Shown here: piece by piece, positions 18,374 to 26,946 of the stretch
How the letters are laid out: every line of letters starts with the position of its first letter
Position numbering within the stretch: position 1 is the first letter of the stretch
NCBI GenBank assembly: GCA_022825895.1
Contig: JAJDVX010000013.1
Coordinates: 62,001-126,000 of the forward strand
Direction: 5' to 3'
DNA length: 64,000 bases
Origin: Chloroflexota bacterium
Lineage (GTDB): Bacteria > Chloroflexota > UBA11872
Made by a program: the position numbers and the translations under genes
The notes under the pieces: generated by a model
Seen by the model: only the letters and a program-made list of their open reading frames with translations
What the model was told of the DNA's origin: nothing
The model's database searches: none

Positions 18374-19150
18374 TCACGCAGCCAGCCAACCTCCGTCCAC
18401 CGGGATGACGACGCCGGTCAGGTACGCGGAAGCCGCAGAGGCAAGAAAGACGGCCGTACCGACCATGTCACTCGGTTCTCCGTGTCTGCCTTGGGGAATG
18501 CGGCCCATGAGCCAGTCGCGGGTTACGGGGTCCTCAAAACGCGGGCGTGTGAGTTCCGTGAAAACGTATCCTGGGGCTATTGCATTTATGGTGATGCCGC
18601 TCTGGGCAAACTCCACGGCCAGCGCCTTCGTGAGTTGCGCAACGCCACCCTTGGTTGCCCCGTAGACCGAAACTTGCGCAAAGCCCAAAAAGGAGGTGAG
18701 CGAGGCGGTGTTGATGATCCGCCCGTAACCTTGGGATTGCATAAGGCGGATGCCGTGCTGGCATGCGAAGAAGAGGCTGCGCAGGTTTAGATTGGCGACG
18801 TGATCCCAGTCAGTGGGAGATATCTCCAGGAGCGGCTTGCGAAATCCAGTGCCCGCGTTGTTGAACAGAATGTCCAACCTGCCAAACTCCGCCTCGATGG
18901 ATTCGAAAACGTCGGCCAGGGCGTCCAGATCTGAGAGATCGGCGGGCAGGGCAAGCGCCCTCCGTCCAAGCAATCCAATCTCATCGCACACCGCGTCCAG
19001 TTGGTCGGCAGATCGCGCGGAGACAGCCACGTCGGCCCCGGCGGCGGCCAGTCCCAGCGCAATCGCCCGTCCAATGCCTCGCCCGGCCCCGGTCACCAGG
19101 GCCACGCGGTCAGTCAGGTCAAAAGGACTCCTTGTCGGTGCGTCCTGCAT
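18374..19150 (-). CDS. Short-chain dehydrogenase/reductase (SDR family)
   Basis: A 258-residue classical SDR. The NAD(P)-binding GAGRGIG is at 21-27, NNAG at 97-100, catalytic Ser150 in INTAS, and Y163-x-x-x-K167 in YGATKGG. The last residues (GVVIPVDGGW) are the typical SDR tail. The open frame extends upstream to 19399, but an AAAGGAG ribosome-binding site lies 8 nt before ATG 19150 and the N-terminal fold begins at DLTDRVALVT, so 19150 is the start. The extension would also run over the divergent peroxiredoxin start. The substrate is unknown; sequences of this kind are often annotated as 3-oxoacyl-ACP reductase or gluconate dehydrogenase. Confidence 0.92.
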   Translation of the reverse strand: MQDAPTRSPFDLTDRVALVTGAGRGIGRAIALGLAAAGADVAVSARSADQLDAVCDEIGLLGRRALALPADLSDLDALADVFESIEAEFGRLDILFNNAGTGFRKPLLEISPTDWDHVANLNLRSLFFACQHGIRLMQSQGYGRIINTASLTSFLGFAQVSVYGATKGGVAQLTKALAVEFAQSGITINAIAPGYVFTELTRPRFEDPVTRDWLMGRIPQGRHGEPSDMVGTAVFLASAASAYLTGVVIPVDGGWLAA

Positions 19151-19328
19151 AGGGTCGGCTCCTTTGCCCTTTGCGCTGAAGATATCAGGCACGTCCGCGA
19201 ATTGTTCTTGCCACATTCGCAGCCTGCCTGGCTGAGCCTTCCGGGGTTGAAACGCCACGCTCGCTTGGAATCTCACCGTCGCGCACAATGAGGCTGCGTT
19301 GCCGCCGCCACTCCTCCGAGGTACCCGC

Positions 19329-19799
19329 ATGGCCCTGCTCAATCCTGGAGACAGTGCGCCCGAGTTCACGTTGACCGCCACCGACGGGTCGCAAGTCACC
19401 CTCTCGGATCTGCGTGGCCGCCGCGTGCTGCTTTATTTCTACCCGCGCGACGACACGCCGGGATGCACGATTGAGGCCTGCGGCTTCCGTGACAATCTCT
19501 CCGCACTGGCGTCCCGTGGCGTCGACGTCTACGGCATCAACGACGACGATGTTGACTCGCACCGGCGATTCACGGCGAAGTACGACTTGAACTTTCCTCT
19601 GCTGGCCGACACCGACCACGGCGTGATCGAAGCCTATGGTGCCTGGATCCGCAGGGAGATTCGTGGCCGTTCAGTCATGTGCGCCGATCGGGTGTCCTAC
19701 CTGATCGATCCCGACGGTAACGTGGAACACGTGTGGCAAACCGTGGATCCCAATCTCCACGTCGACGAAATCGTTGCCCAACTGGACGCGAACGCCTAG
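19329..19799 (+). CDS. bcp: Thiol peroxidase, Bcp-type peroxiredoxin
   Basis: A 156-residue cytoplasmic peroxiredoxin of the usual Bcp length. DDTPGCTIEAC contains the peroxidatic Cys46 and a second Cys51 five residues later, the helix-2 resolving arrangement of E. coli-type Bcp. PxFTL at 11-15 and the strand VLLYFYPRDDTPG fit the thioredoxin fold. It reduces peroxides using thioredoxin. An in-frame ATG at 19299 exists, but the conserved domain begins at ATG 19329, preceded by GAGGT. It is divergent from the SDR gene. No selenocysteine codon occurs here, in contrast to the redoxin at 61738. Confidence 0.93.
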   Translation: MALLNPGDSAPEFTLTATDGSQVTLSDLRGRRVLLYFYPRDDTPGCTIEACGFRDNLSALASRGVDVYGINDDDVDSHRRFTAKYDLNFPLLADTDHGVIEAYGAWIRREIRGRSVMCADRVSYLIDPDGNVEHVWQTVDPNLHVDEIVAQLDANA

Positions 19800-19901
19800 G
19801 CGGGAAAGGACCAGGATCGTCCGCAGCCGGCCGCGAGCGGCGAACGCGGTACGATCACCCAGCGGCGGCACTGCGGTGCCGTCCTCCGGCTACGGCCCCC
19901 G

Positions 19902-19977
19902 GCCCACATAGCTCAGTCGGTAGAGCGCGTTCTTGGTAAGAACGAGGTCTCCGGTTCAAGTCCGGATGTGGGCTCCA
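19902..19977 (+). tRNA. tRNA-Thr (anticodon GGT)
   Basis: A 7-bp acceptor stem GCCCACA/TGTGGGC, a D-arm GCTCAGTCGGTAGAGC, a 5-bp anticodon stem CGTTC/GAACG around the 7-nt loop TTGGTAA (anticodon GGT, threonine), and a T-arm with loop TTCAAGT. The CCA end is encoded at 19975-19977. It stands alone downstream of bcp. Confidence 0.96.
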
Positions 19978-20140
19978 CCGCAGGTTGAAGATTCGGCGGC
20001 CCGTACCCTGCCGCCAGCCATTCGTGCCACAGCCGACGGACGCCGAGTCATGGGCTCCGCGTTGGTCCCGCCGTCGGATCGCTTATCCGGTTCGCGCCAG
20101 CCGCTAAAGTGCAGTGGCGCCTCTGACGCGGTGAAGTGTT

Positions 20141-21019
20141 ATGGCGGTGCTGAGCGAACGCGACTTGGCGTTTTGGGAAGAACACGGCTACGTCGTGCTG
20201 CCGGACGCCGTACCGAAGCAGCAGCTGGCGGCGCTGGTCGAGGTCATCTGGGACTTCCTGGAGATGGACCCGGACAGGCCAGACGACTGGTATAAGTGGC
20301 CCCCGTATGACCGAAAAGATCCGCGAACCCCGGTTTCCGGGGCCGGCATGGTGTCGATGTATCAACACCAGGCCATGTGGGATAACCGGCAGTACCCACG
20401 GGTGTACCAGGCCTTCACGCAGATCCTGGGCAGCAAGCGGCTGTGGGTCTCGCTGGACCGGGTGAACATGAAGCCTCCCGTCCGAGCCGACCGTCCGGAG
20501 TGGGGTCATACGGGCATGATTCACTGGGACGTCGACACGTCAGGCCCGGAGATTCCGTCTGGGGTGCAGGGGGTGCTGTACCTGACAGACACGGCGGAGA
20601 ACCAGGGCGGCTTCCAGTGCGTTCCAGGCTTTCACCGCGCCTTTGACACCTGGGTAAAGACGCAGCCTGCCGACCGCGATCCCTGGAACCCTGACCTTGC
20701 CGGACTTGAGGTCAAGTCGATCGTCGGCAAAGCCGGCGACCTGATTATCTGGGACCGCATGCTGGCGCACGGCAACGGCCACAACACGTCCCACAAGCCG
20801 CGCCTGGCCCAGTACATCACCATGCAGCCTGCCGAAGAACACGACGACGAACTGCGGCGACTACGCATCGAGTCGTGGCGGGAACGACGGCCGGCCAAGT
20901 CGCCGGGCGGTGGATCCGGGTGGCCCTGCGATCGGCGCGACTGGGAGCACCGCACCCAGTCGCCGGCCGTCTTGACCAACCTGGGCAGGAAACTGCTGGG
21001 CGTGGATTCCTGGGACTGA
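20141..21019 (+). CDS. Phytanoyl-CoA dioxygenase (PhyH) family protein
   Basis: A 292-residue Fe(II)/2-oxoglutarate-dependent oxygenase. The metal-binding H128-x-D130 (IHWD) and distal His210 (LAHGNGHN) form the facial triad, and Arg221 (KPRLAQY) should bind the 2-oxoglutarate carboxylate. GGFQCVPGFHR is the typical PhyH strand. Family members hydroxylate fatty acyl-CoAs, ectoine, natural products or phosphonates, so the substrate here is open. It is a single plus-strand gene after the tRNA, convergent with the isomerase-like gene at 21092. Confidence 0.88.
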   Translation: MAVLSERDLAFWEEHGYVVLPDAVPKQQLAALVEVIWDFLEMDPDRPDDWYKWPPYDRKDPRTPVSGAGMVSMYQHQAMWDNRQYPRVYQAFTQILGSKRLWVSLDRVNMKPPVRADRPEWGHTGMIHWDVDTSGPEIPSGVQGVLYLTDTAENQGGFQCVPGFHRAFDTWVKTQPADRDPWNPDLAGLEVKSIVGKAGDLIIWDRMLAHGNGHNTSHKPRLAQYITMQPAEEHDDELRRLRIESWRERRPAKSPGGGSGWPCDRRDWEHRTQSPAVLTNLGRKLLGVDSWD

Positions 21020-21091
21020 CCGTCCGGCTGTGATCGGCACCGCAGGTCCTGGCGCTTCTGGACGTATGACCCGTCGGCGGAAGCGCCTGGA

Positions 21092-21934
21092 CTAGCTGCC
21101 AGCGGCCCGCCGAGCCGCGTCGAGCGCGGCAAATGACTGTTCGGCCGCCGCCCAGGGATCGTAGTCGGGCCGGCGCCAGATCATGGCGCTGACCTCGGCC
21201 GTGACCGGAATGGTGGCGTTGTGCTCCGCCAGGATTCGGAAGTACGCGCCAAGGTCTAGGCTGCCCTCGCCGGGAAGCTGGAAGACAACCTCGCCGTCCG
21301 AGTCGATGTATCCGTCCTTGACGTGGATGTGCACGGCATACGGCAGGCAGGCCTCGATGCAGTGGCGCAGATCCATCCCCTGCACGTGGAAGTGGCTGAT
21401 ATCGAAGTTGAGCCGAAGCGCCGGATGACTGGTCTGTTCCATCAGCCAGACGGCCTTTTCCGGGCTGTCCAGCGGGTTTCCCACGTGCGGCTCAACAGCC
21501 AGGATGACCCCGTGTTCCCGCGCGATGTCAGCCAGCGCAAGCAGGCGGTCGGCGATGCGTTCCCGGCCGCTGTCCCAGGGTGGACCCTGGTGCCCGATCG
21601 GAGAACTGAGAACCGACGAGTCGTCCGAATACGAGAGATCGCGGGCCAGCTGGCAGACGGCGCGAAACTCGGCGTCGACCGCCCGCCGACTACTTCCTTC
21701 CTCACGCAGCGGCAGCAACACCATGAGCGCCGGCGACTCGAAACCCTGCTGCTGAATCGCATCCGACAGCCTGGTCCGATCGTCCCGGTTCAAGCGAGCC
21801 GGCGCGGTGGGCCAACCCTCACCGGCCAGGATCTCAATGGCCTCGTACCCGATCCGGCGTAGGCGCGGCAGGGCCTGGAACACCTCCACGTCGCGAAAGG
21901 CGTAGGTTCCCGCACCCAACTTGACATAACCCAT
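21092..21934 (-). CDS. Sugar-phosphate isomerase/epimerase-like TIM-barrel protein
   Basis: A 280-residue xylose-isomerase-like (AP endonuclease 2 superfamily) protein. Probable metal ligands are the Glu in AVEPHVGN, Asp and His in NFDISHFH, His in HIHVKDG and Glu in TAEVS. ATG 21934 lies 2 nt after the stop of the DJ-1 gene and begins MGYVKLGAGTYAF, the first barrel strand. The open frame extends to 22081, but that extension is out-of-frame sequence of the DJ-1 gene. The pair is probably translationally coupled. Homologues act on carbohydrate or inositol derivatives; the substrate is unknown. Confidence 0.88.
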   Translation of the reverse strand: MGYVKLGAGTYAFRDVEVFQALPRLRRIGYEAIEILAGEGWPTAPARLNRDDRTRLSDAIQQQGFESPALMVLLPLREEGSSRRAVDAEFRAVCQLARDLSYSDDSSVLSSPIGHQGPPWDSGRERIADRLLALADIAREHGVILAVEPHVGNPLDSPEKAVWLMEQTSHPALRLNFDISHFHVQGMDLRHCIEACLPYAVHIHVKDGYIDSDGEVVFQLPGEGSLDLGAYFRILAEHNATIPVTAEVSAMIWRRPDYDPWAAAEQSFAALDAARRAAGS

Positions 21935-21936
21935 GT

Positions 21937-22527
21937 TCAGCGCGACGCTCGCATGCGTTCGCGCTCGGCCTTCAGCAGCTCGATCCAGTGCTTCATGTAC
22001 CGCCCGTGGTCGTGCCAGGTTCGCCCGGAAACCAAGTTGCCGTCGATCGCCCAGGTCTCCTCGGAATAGACGCCGCCGCACACCTCCAGATCAAACTTGC
22101 ACTTGGGGACACAGGCCATGGTTCGCCCTTCCACGACGCCCGCATACGCCGGGATTTCCACGCCGTGGCAGACAGAGGCCGCCGGCTTGTCGTGCTCGAA
22201 GAAATACCGCGTGATGCGAACGAGGTCGGGGTCGTAGCGAATGTACTCGGGCGCGCGGCCTCCCGAAAAGAAAATCCCCACGTACGCCTCGGGCCGCACC
22301 TCGGCGAAGGCCACATCGGCTTGGATGGTGTAGCCCTCGTACTCGCGCGTGATTTCCCAGCCGGTCTGTGGAATCTCGTGCAGGACCATCTGGTACCGGC
22401 GCTTCTGTGGACCGGCCACCACCGGCCGAAAGCCATCCTCCTGCAGCCGTAGAATCGGGTACAGCGTGTCCACCGTCTCGGTGGCGTCGCCCACGATGAT
22501 CAGTACGCCGTTCGCTTCCGCATCCAT
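21937..22527 (-). CDS. DJ-1/PfpI family protein
   Basis: A 196-residue class I glutamine-amidotransferase-like protein. The nucleophile elbow AASVCHGVEIPAYAG carries Cys120 followed by His121, typical of DJ-1/PfpI members (protease, chaperone, deglycase or catabolic hydratase). Strand GVLIIVGDATE begins the flavodoxin-like fold, and VGIFFSGGRAPEYIRYDP is the region that packs on the active site. It lies directly upstream of a TIM-barrel isomerase-like gene and shares its transcript, suggesting a common catabolic role rather than stress protection. That is inference from context. Confidence 0.88.
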   Translation of the reverse strand: MDAEANGVLIIVGDATETVDTLYPILRLQEDGFRPVVAGPQKRRYQMVLHEIPQTGWEITREYEGYTIQADVAFAEVRPEAYVGIFFSGGRAPEYIRYDPDLVRITRYFFEHDKPAASVCHGVEIPAYAGVVEGRTMACVPKCKFDLEVCGGVYSEETWAIDGNLVSGRTWHDHGRYMKHWIELLKAERERMRASR

Positions 22528-22986
22528 GAACTCTGCCTCCGCGCCATCTGCAGCCGCGCCGCGTCCGAAAACGCTGGTGACACCGCGCTTGCCTTGACGA
22601 GCGCACGGCCTCCAAGGCGGGTTCGCCAGCGAGAGAGCGCCAGTTGCCGCAGCCTACATCGCGAGCAGCCGAGCCCGGGATCGCGTCACGTGGCCAGGAA
22701 TCGCCTGCCCCTGCACACCTGTGGGGCAAGGTCAGAGTTCTTGCACGCCACCAACGCTCAGCGGTGTTTCCGATCTTTGCTTCAACATCCACTGATGTTG
22801 GACACGCCGGCCGGTAATCGAGACGTGACGACGATTTCCTGGCGTGCTCGTCGGCATTGCCGCGGCGCTTGCCAACTGATCGCTGCGGTCCACCGAATCG
22901 GACGCCGATCGAAAGCCCCCTAGTCGTTGAAGGCCTGATGGCGGCAGTTACGCTTTAGGTCCGCTGGCCGCTTCGGGAGGTCAATA
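22528..22986. other. Divergent intergenic region, no gene seen
   Basis: About 460 bp between the DJ-1 gene (minus) and the permease gene (plus). Frames on both strands look non-coding. Promoters for both neighbours should be here, but I cannot point to a clear pair. The only confident site is the permease ribosome-binding site at 22975. Confidence 0.4.
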
Positions 22987-22989
22987 TTG
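22975..22989 (+). promoter_or_regulatory. Ribosome-binding site GGGAGG fixing a TTG start
   Basis: GGGAGG at 22975-22980 is 6 nt before TTG 22987. No ATG or GTG in the right frame has comparable spacing, so the permease most likely starts at this TTG. Confidence 0.7.
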
Positions 22990-24726
22990 GCGTCGATCCA
23001 GGCGGACCAATTGATTCGATACGAACCCGACGAGCCATGCCCGCCGCTTGTGGCCATTGGCGTCGGGTTTCAGGGAGTCTTGCTGGTCTTGGCGCCGATT
23101 GTGCTGATTGTCGCCGTCAGCGCATTGGCGGCGGGTCAGGATGGGCGGCACCTGACCTGGGCTGTGTTTGCGGCACTGATCGTCAGCGGTATCGTCACGG
23201 TTGTCCAGGCGGTCAGGGTCGGGCGCCTGGGCCTTGGCCACGTGCTGGTCACCGGAATCACCCCCAACTTCATCGCCGTCTCCGTGCTGGCGTTGTCCGA
23301 GGGAGGCCCGGCCACCCTTGCAAGTCTGCTGGTGCTCTCGTCGTTGTTCTATCTGGCCGTGGCGGCGTGGCTGCCGCAACTGCGTCGCATCATCACGCCG
23401 GCCGTCTCCGGAACTGTTCTGATGCTTATCGCGGTGATCCTCCTGCCTATCTCATTCGATCGGTTGCAGGAGGTCCCGGAAGGCTCGCCATCGTTCGCGG
23501 GACCTCTGGTGGCGGCGGTGACACTGGCTGTGACGACAATCCTCGCCCTGCGCGCGCCGGGCGCGTTGCGCATCTGGTCGCCGCTGATCGGCATCGCGGC
23601 GGGCTGCGCGGCCGCGGCGCCTTTCGCCCTGTACGACCTCGATCGCCTGCTCGGTTCGCCGTGGATCGGAATACCCGACGCGGTCTTCCCGGGACTTGAC
23701 CTGACCCCAACAGCGGGGTTCTGGGCGCTACTCCCGATGTTCCTGGTGGTAACGCTTGTGCAGGCAATCAAGGCCGTCGGCGATGGGGCGGTCGTGCAGC
23801 AGGTGGCTTGGCGGCGTCCGCGGGCCACGGATTTTCGCCTGATCCAGGGCACCGTGTACGCCAGTGCGCTGGGCATGCTGATGGCCGGTCTGGTTGGGAT
23901 CCCGCCCACGACCTCCTACTCGTCGTCCAGCGTCTCGCTCATCGCCCTCACGGGCGTTGCCGCACGTCGTGTTGGCTACGCCATCGGAATCATCCTGGTT
24001 GCCCTTGCCGTCGTTCCCAAGGTCACGGGCTTACTGCTCACCATTCCAAACCCCGTCATGGGCGCCTTCCTGCTGGTGGCGATTGGGATGCTCTTCATCG
24101 AGGGCGTTCGGACCGTCGCGCGGGCCGGGCTGGACGGTCAGACCACCCTCGTGGTGGGCCTCGCATTTGCCTTGGGCGTTGGCTTCCAGAACCGGAACGT
24201 ATTCGAAGATCTGCTCGAAGAGCCTTGGAGCTCCTTGCTTGGCAACGGCATCACCGTTGGCGCCGCCACAGCTATTGGCCTGACAGTCCTGCTGGAGCTG
24301 ACAAAGCCGCGAGGCCGACGACTTGAGGCGAGGCTGGACATGGCCGACGTGCCGCGCCTTGACGCATTCCTCCAGGAAGTTGCCGCCGCGATGCGTTGGA
24401 ACGCCGCCTCGACCGATCGGCTGCGGTCGGCGGGTGAGGAGGCCCTCTCGAGTCTCTTACAGCCCGACGACCAAGACTCCGAGGAACAGGCGCCGCGCTT
24501 GATCGTCACGGCAAGTCCCGAGGGCCAGGCGGTCGAGCTGGAATTCCTGACGGTGTTCGACGAGGCGAATCTCGAGGATCGTCTGGCGTACCTGGATGAG
24601 GAAACCGAGACCGTGGACGATCGAGACCTGTCGTTTCGACTGCTGCGGCACTACGCATCGTCAGTCCGGCACCAGCAATACCAGGGATTGGACATCGTGA
24701 CAGTCCGGGTCGACGCCTCGCCGTAG
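22987..24726 (+). CDS. NCS2 xanthine/uracil permease with a C-terminal ATPase-like (anti-sigma-like) domain
   Basis: 579 residues. Residues about 20-437 are 12-14 hydrophobic helices of the nucleobase-cation symporter 2 family, with VGIPPTTSYSSSS near 303-315 and NPVMGAFLLVAIGML near 355-369 in place of the usual substrate-site blocks. Residues about 450-579 are soluble: a helix with RLRSAGEEALSSLL (476-491), strands around LIVTASPEGQAVELEF (505-520), and RDLSFRLLRHYASSV then GLDIVTVRV. This resembles a degenerate RsbW/HATPase_c_2 fold, with the N-box Asn apparently lost (EEALSS for EEALxN). The canonical NCS2 protein ends after the helices. The TTG start is set by GGGAGG 6 nt upstream. It probably imports a purine or pyrimidine; the C-terminal domain may regulate it. 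Confidence 0.85.
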   Translation: MASIQADQLIRYEPDEPCPPLVAIGVGFQGVLLVLAPIVLIVAVSALAAGQDGRHLTWAVFAALIVSGIVTVVQAVRVGRLGLGHVLVTGITPNFIAVSVLALSEGGPATLASLLVLSSLFYLAVAAWLPQLRRIITPAVSGTVLMLIAVILLPISFDRLQEVPEGSPSFAGPLVAAVTLAVTTILALRAPGALRIWSPLIGIAAGCAAAAPFALYDLDRLLGSPWIGIPDAVFPGLDLTPTAGFWALLPMFLVVTLVQAIKAVGDGAVVQQVAWRRPRATDFRLIQGTVYASALGMLMAGLVGIPPTTSYSSSSVSLIALTGVAARRVGYAIGIILVALAVVPKVTGLLLTIPNPVMGAFLLVAIGMLFIEGVRTVARAGLDGQTTLVVGLAFALGVGFQNRNVFEDLLEEPWSSLLGNGITVGAATAIGLTVLLELTKPRGRRLEARLDMADVPRLDAFLQEVAAAMRWNAASTDRLRSAGEEALSSLLQPDDQDSEEQAPRLIVTASPEGQAVELEFLTVFDEANLEDRLAYLDEETETVDDRDLSFRLLRHYASSVRHQQYQGLDIVTVRVDASP

Positions 24727-24769
24727 CTGCAGCGGGCCTCGGTCACAACAACGTTGGTTGGGGCTTGCC

Positions 24770-25681
24770 TCAGTCCGGCGCGATCTGACTCAGGAAGTCG
24801 CGCACCGACTCCGCGCACGCCTCCGGCTGCTCCAGTTGCAGGAAATGCGTCGTCTCCGGCAGAAAATCGTAGTCCACGGTCAAGACATGGCTCAGGTCGA
24901 ATGTTGGCAGGTATGAGTAGGGCAATGTCGGATCGGCGCCAACAACCTTGATCGGGCAGTGAAATGCGTCAAAGTCCACGAGCACGGCAAACGCGCTGGC
25001 GTAGTCGACGATCTGCGCTTCGTAGTCCCGCGGACAGCGCAGTTCATAGCCGTCATGCTGCGTGCGCTCTCGAAGTGTCGTGCGGGCGGCAAGATCGAAT
25101 GTGCCAGGAACCGAGCGGTAAAAGGTCGGCACAAAGCTCAGCAGATCGGCAAACTGGTCGACGGACTGAAACAGCTCGGTGCGCCGTCGGGTCATCGCGG
25201 CCGTTCGCATCGCGGCGGCGTCAAATTCCTCGTAGCTGGCGCCGGGCCGGCACAGCGGGGGATCGAACAGGACGAGCGCTGAAAGTCCGCTGCCTTTGGC
25301 GGGCGACAGCAGCGTTGTCAGCGCCGACACGGAATGAAACACGCCAACCTTCGGCTTGTCGCCGAAGTTGGCGTCAATCGCCTCAAGAATCCGGTCGTGA
25401 TCGCGCACCAGCGTCGGAACATTGTGATCTTTCAGCGGACTCAGGGCATTCCAGCCATGATTCCTGAGGTCGTAGACGACCAGATCAAAGTCGTCGGCCA
25501 GGAGTGACCAGAACGGGAAATAGAGGTCGATGGCGAGGCCATTTCCATGGCTGAGAACCAAACGCGGACCGGCTGGATTGCCATGCCGCCGCAGGACGAC
25601 CTGCGTCCTCGCATCAACGCTCACCTCGCACACAGCGCGAGGCTCGGGGACCTTCCAGACGCGTTGCGAATCCGCGGTCAC
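24770..25681 (-). CDS. Alpha/beta-hydrolase
   Basis: 303 residues. The oxyanion segment is SHGNG at 44-48 (variant of HGxx), and the nucleophile elbow is VFHSVSAL with Ser117 in an unusual F-H-S-V-S rather than GxSxG setting. The acid is probably in VVGADPTLPY, and the catalytic His in ETTHFLQLEQPE near the C-terminus. Length and pattern fit epoxide-hydrolase/thioesterase-like members. It lies 108 bp downstream of the phosphopantetheinyl transferase on the same strand, at the end of the PKS locus. The PKS has no integrated thioesterase, so a chain-release or editing role is attractive but unproven. Confidence 0.82.
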   Translation of the reverse strand: MTADSQRVWKVPEPRAVCEVSVDARTQVVLRRHGNPAGPRLVLSHGNGLAIDLYFPFWSLLADDFDLVVYDLRNHGWNALSPLKDHNVPTLVRDHDRILEAIDANFGDKPKVGVFHSVSALTTLLSPAKGSGLSALVLFDPPLCRPGASYEEFDAAAMRTAAMTRRRTELFQSVDQFADLLSFVPTFYRSVPGTFDLAARTTLRERTQHDGYELRCPRDYEAQIVDYASAFAVLVDFDAFHCPIKVVGADPTLPYSYLPTFDLSHVLTVDYDFLPETTHFLQLEQPEACAESVRDFLSQIAPD

Positions 25682-25789
25682 AGCCTGGACTTCCTTCGGA
25701 TGGAGACCTGCGACCGATCGTAAGCCGGCACGTGCAGGCGGCCTGCTCGGTGAAACTTCAACGATTCGCGTCGAGAGTCTAGTGCGCGT

Positions 25790-26524
25790 CTAGCCATCGG
25801 ACGACCCGCCGCGATCGGGATTCGGCTCAAGGGCAAGGGCCGCCGCAAAGTCGTCCGTTCCCAGATCGTCCACGCGCCAGAGGACTCGTGGCCGGTCGGG
25901 GAACCGGAACGTGCCGGTTGTGGCGCCGCGGCGAACGGCTATTGGCACCTCGAACTCCGCTGGGTCCAGGGAGAATCCCAGGCCGAGTGCCTTGATGAGG
26001 GCCTCCTTGAGGGTCCACATGCGAAAGAAGAAGTGGGTTCTCGCATTCCCGCGTAGCAGCGCGAATTCGCGCTTTTCGTTGGGACCAAGCACGGCGTCTG
26101 TCAGGTCTTCCAGGTCATCGCGCGCGCGGCGTTCTTCAATGTCCACCCCCAGGCGCCCGCGCGGGGCTACCGCGATCAACCCGTGGCTGCGGCCGTGGCT
26201 GACGTTGAAGCTAATCGGCTCGGGCATATCGTCGACTCGAGCGAACGGTTTGCCATGGCTGGACGTGCCGAATGTGAGCTGTCGGTTCTCACACCCAAGG
26301 CGATGGCAAAGAACGGCTCGCAGTGCCGCGCGGCACAAGGCGAACCGGCGCCGCGGCCCGGCACGTTCGAAGCGATGCGAACGTGCCCGTTCCTCGCCGC
26401 TCAGCCACTCCAGGGCCTCCGCCTCATGATGCCCATGAGGCGCAAGGTCTATGAGAAAGACCGCGGCCTCGGCAACCTCCGTAAACGGCCGCCACCAGCA
26501 GCCGACAGCGGAAGAGCGCAGCAC
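25790..26524 (-). CDS. Sfp-type 4'-phosphopantetheinyl transferase
   Basis: 244 residues, the size of Sfp/HetI enzymes. Mg-binding GVDIE at 126-130 and the signature W170-TLKEALIKALG (K173, E174, K178) are both present. PISFNVSHGRSHGL at 103-116 is the conserved N-half motif. It transfers the phosphopantetheine arm of CoA to the active Ser of carrier proteins. The substrates are very likely the PKS ACP domain (Ser2546) and the discrete ACP 65 bp upstream. The gene lies in the same minus-strand run as both. Confidence 0.92.
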   Translation of the reverse strand: MLRSSAVGCWWRPFTEVAEAAVFLIDLAPHGHHEAEALEWLSGEERARSHRFERAGPRRRFALCRAALRAVLCHRLGCENRQLTFGTSSHGKPFARVDDMPEPISFNVSHGRSHGLIAVAPRGRLGVDIEERRARDDLEDLTDAVLGPNEKREFALLRGNARTHFFFRMWTLKEALIKALGLGFSLDPAEFEVPIAVRRGATTGTFRFPDRPRVLWRVDDLGTDDFAAALALEPNPDRGGSSDG

Positions 26525-26589
26525 TTCGCGTTGCTCACCTCGCCCGGACGAACTCAGCGAGAGTCGGGCGCTCCCGCGGGATTGTGTAG

Positions 26590-26835
26590 CTAGGCGGCCT
26601 GGGCGTCGATGTACGCGGCCAGGTCCTTCAGGGAGCTAAAGCCCGCGCAGTCGTCCGGGGTCAGCGGTACGTCGAACTCGCGGACGAGGACCTTGGCAAA
26701 CGCCACGAAGTCCATCGAGGGAACGCCAACGTCGGTGAGACTAACGCTCAAATCGGCTGGGACGGTCACTGGCTGACCGTCGACTTCGAGGTTGTCTGCA
26801 ACGAGCTGTCTAACACGTTCTGCGGTCGTGGCCAT
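26590..26835 (-). CDS. Discrete acyl carrier protein
   Basis: An 81-residue protein starting MATTAERVRQLVAD at ATG 26835. Longer in-frame starts up to 26910 give a non-conserved tail. The fold is a four-helix ACP with attachment Ser40 in DVGVPSMDFVAF, i.e. PSMD instead of the usual DSLD. It lies 111 bp after the PKS stop and 65 bp before the phosphopantetheinyl transferase. The PKS ends after a second KS-AT* without an ACP, so this protein is the obvious partner in trans for that terminal half-module. It is less likely to be the fatty-acid synthase ACP, which usually sits with fab genes. Confidence 0.85.
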   Translation of the reverse strand: MATTAERVRQLVADNLEVDGQPVTVPADLSVSLTDVGVPSMDFVAFAKVLVREFDVPLTPDDCAGFSSLKDLAAYIDAQAA

Positions 26836-26946
26836 GCGTGGAGTCCTGTCCTGGAGAGACCAGATGGGCAAAGCGGCTGCCAGTGTAACCGTGGCCATGG
26901 ACGCGATCAATCGGAGGTGTGGCTGGCGGGGCGCGCCCGGCGAGGC

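Noticed and set aside
19151-19399. 83-residue N-terminal extension of the SDR protein
   Set aside because: Not SDR-like, would overlap the divergent peroxiredoxin, and a strong AAAGGAG precedes ATG 19150.
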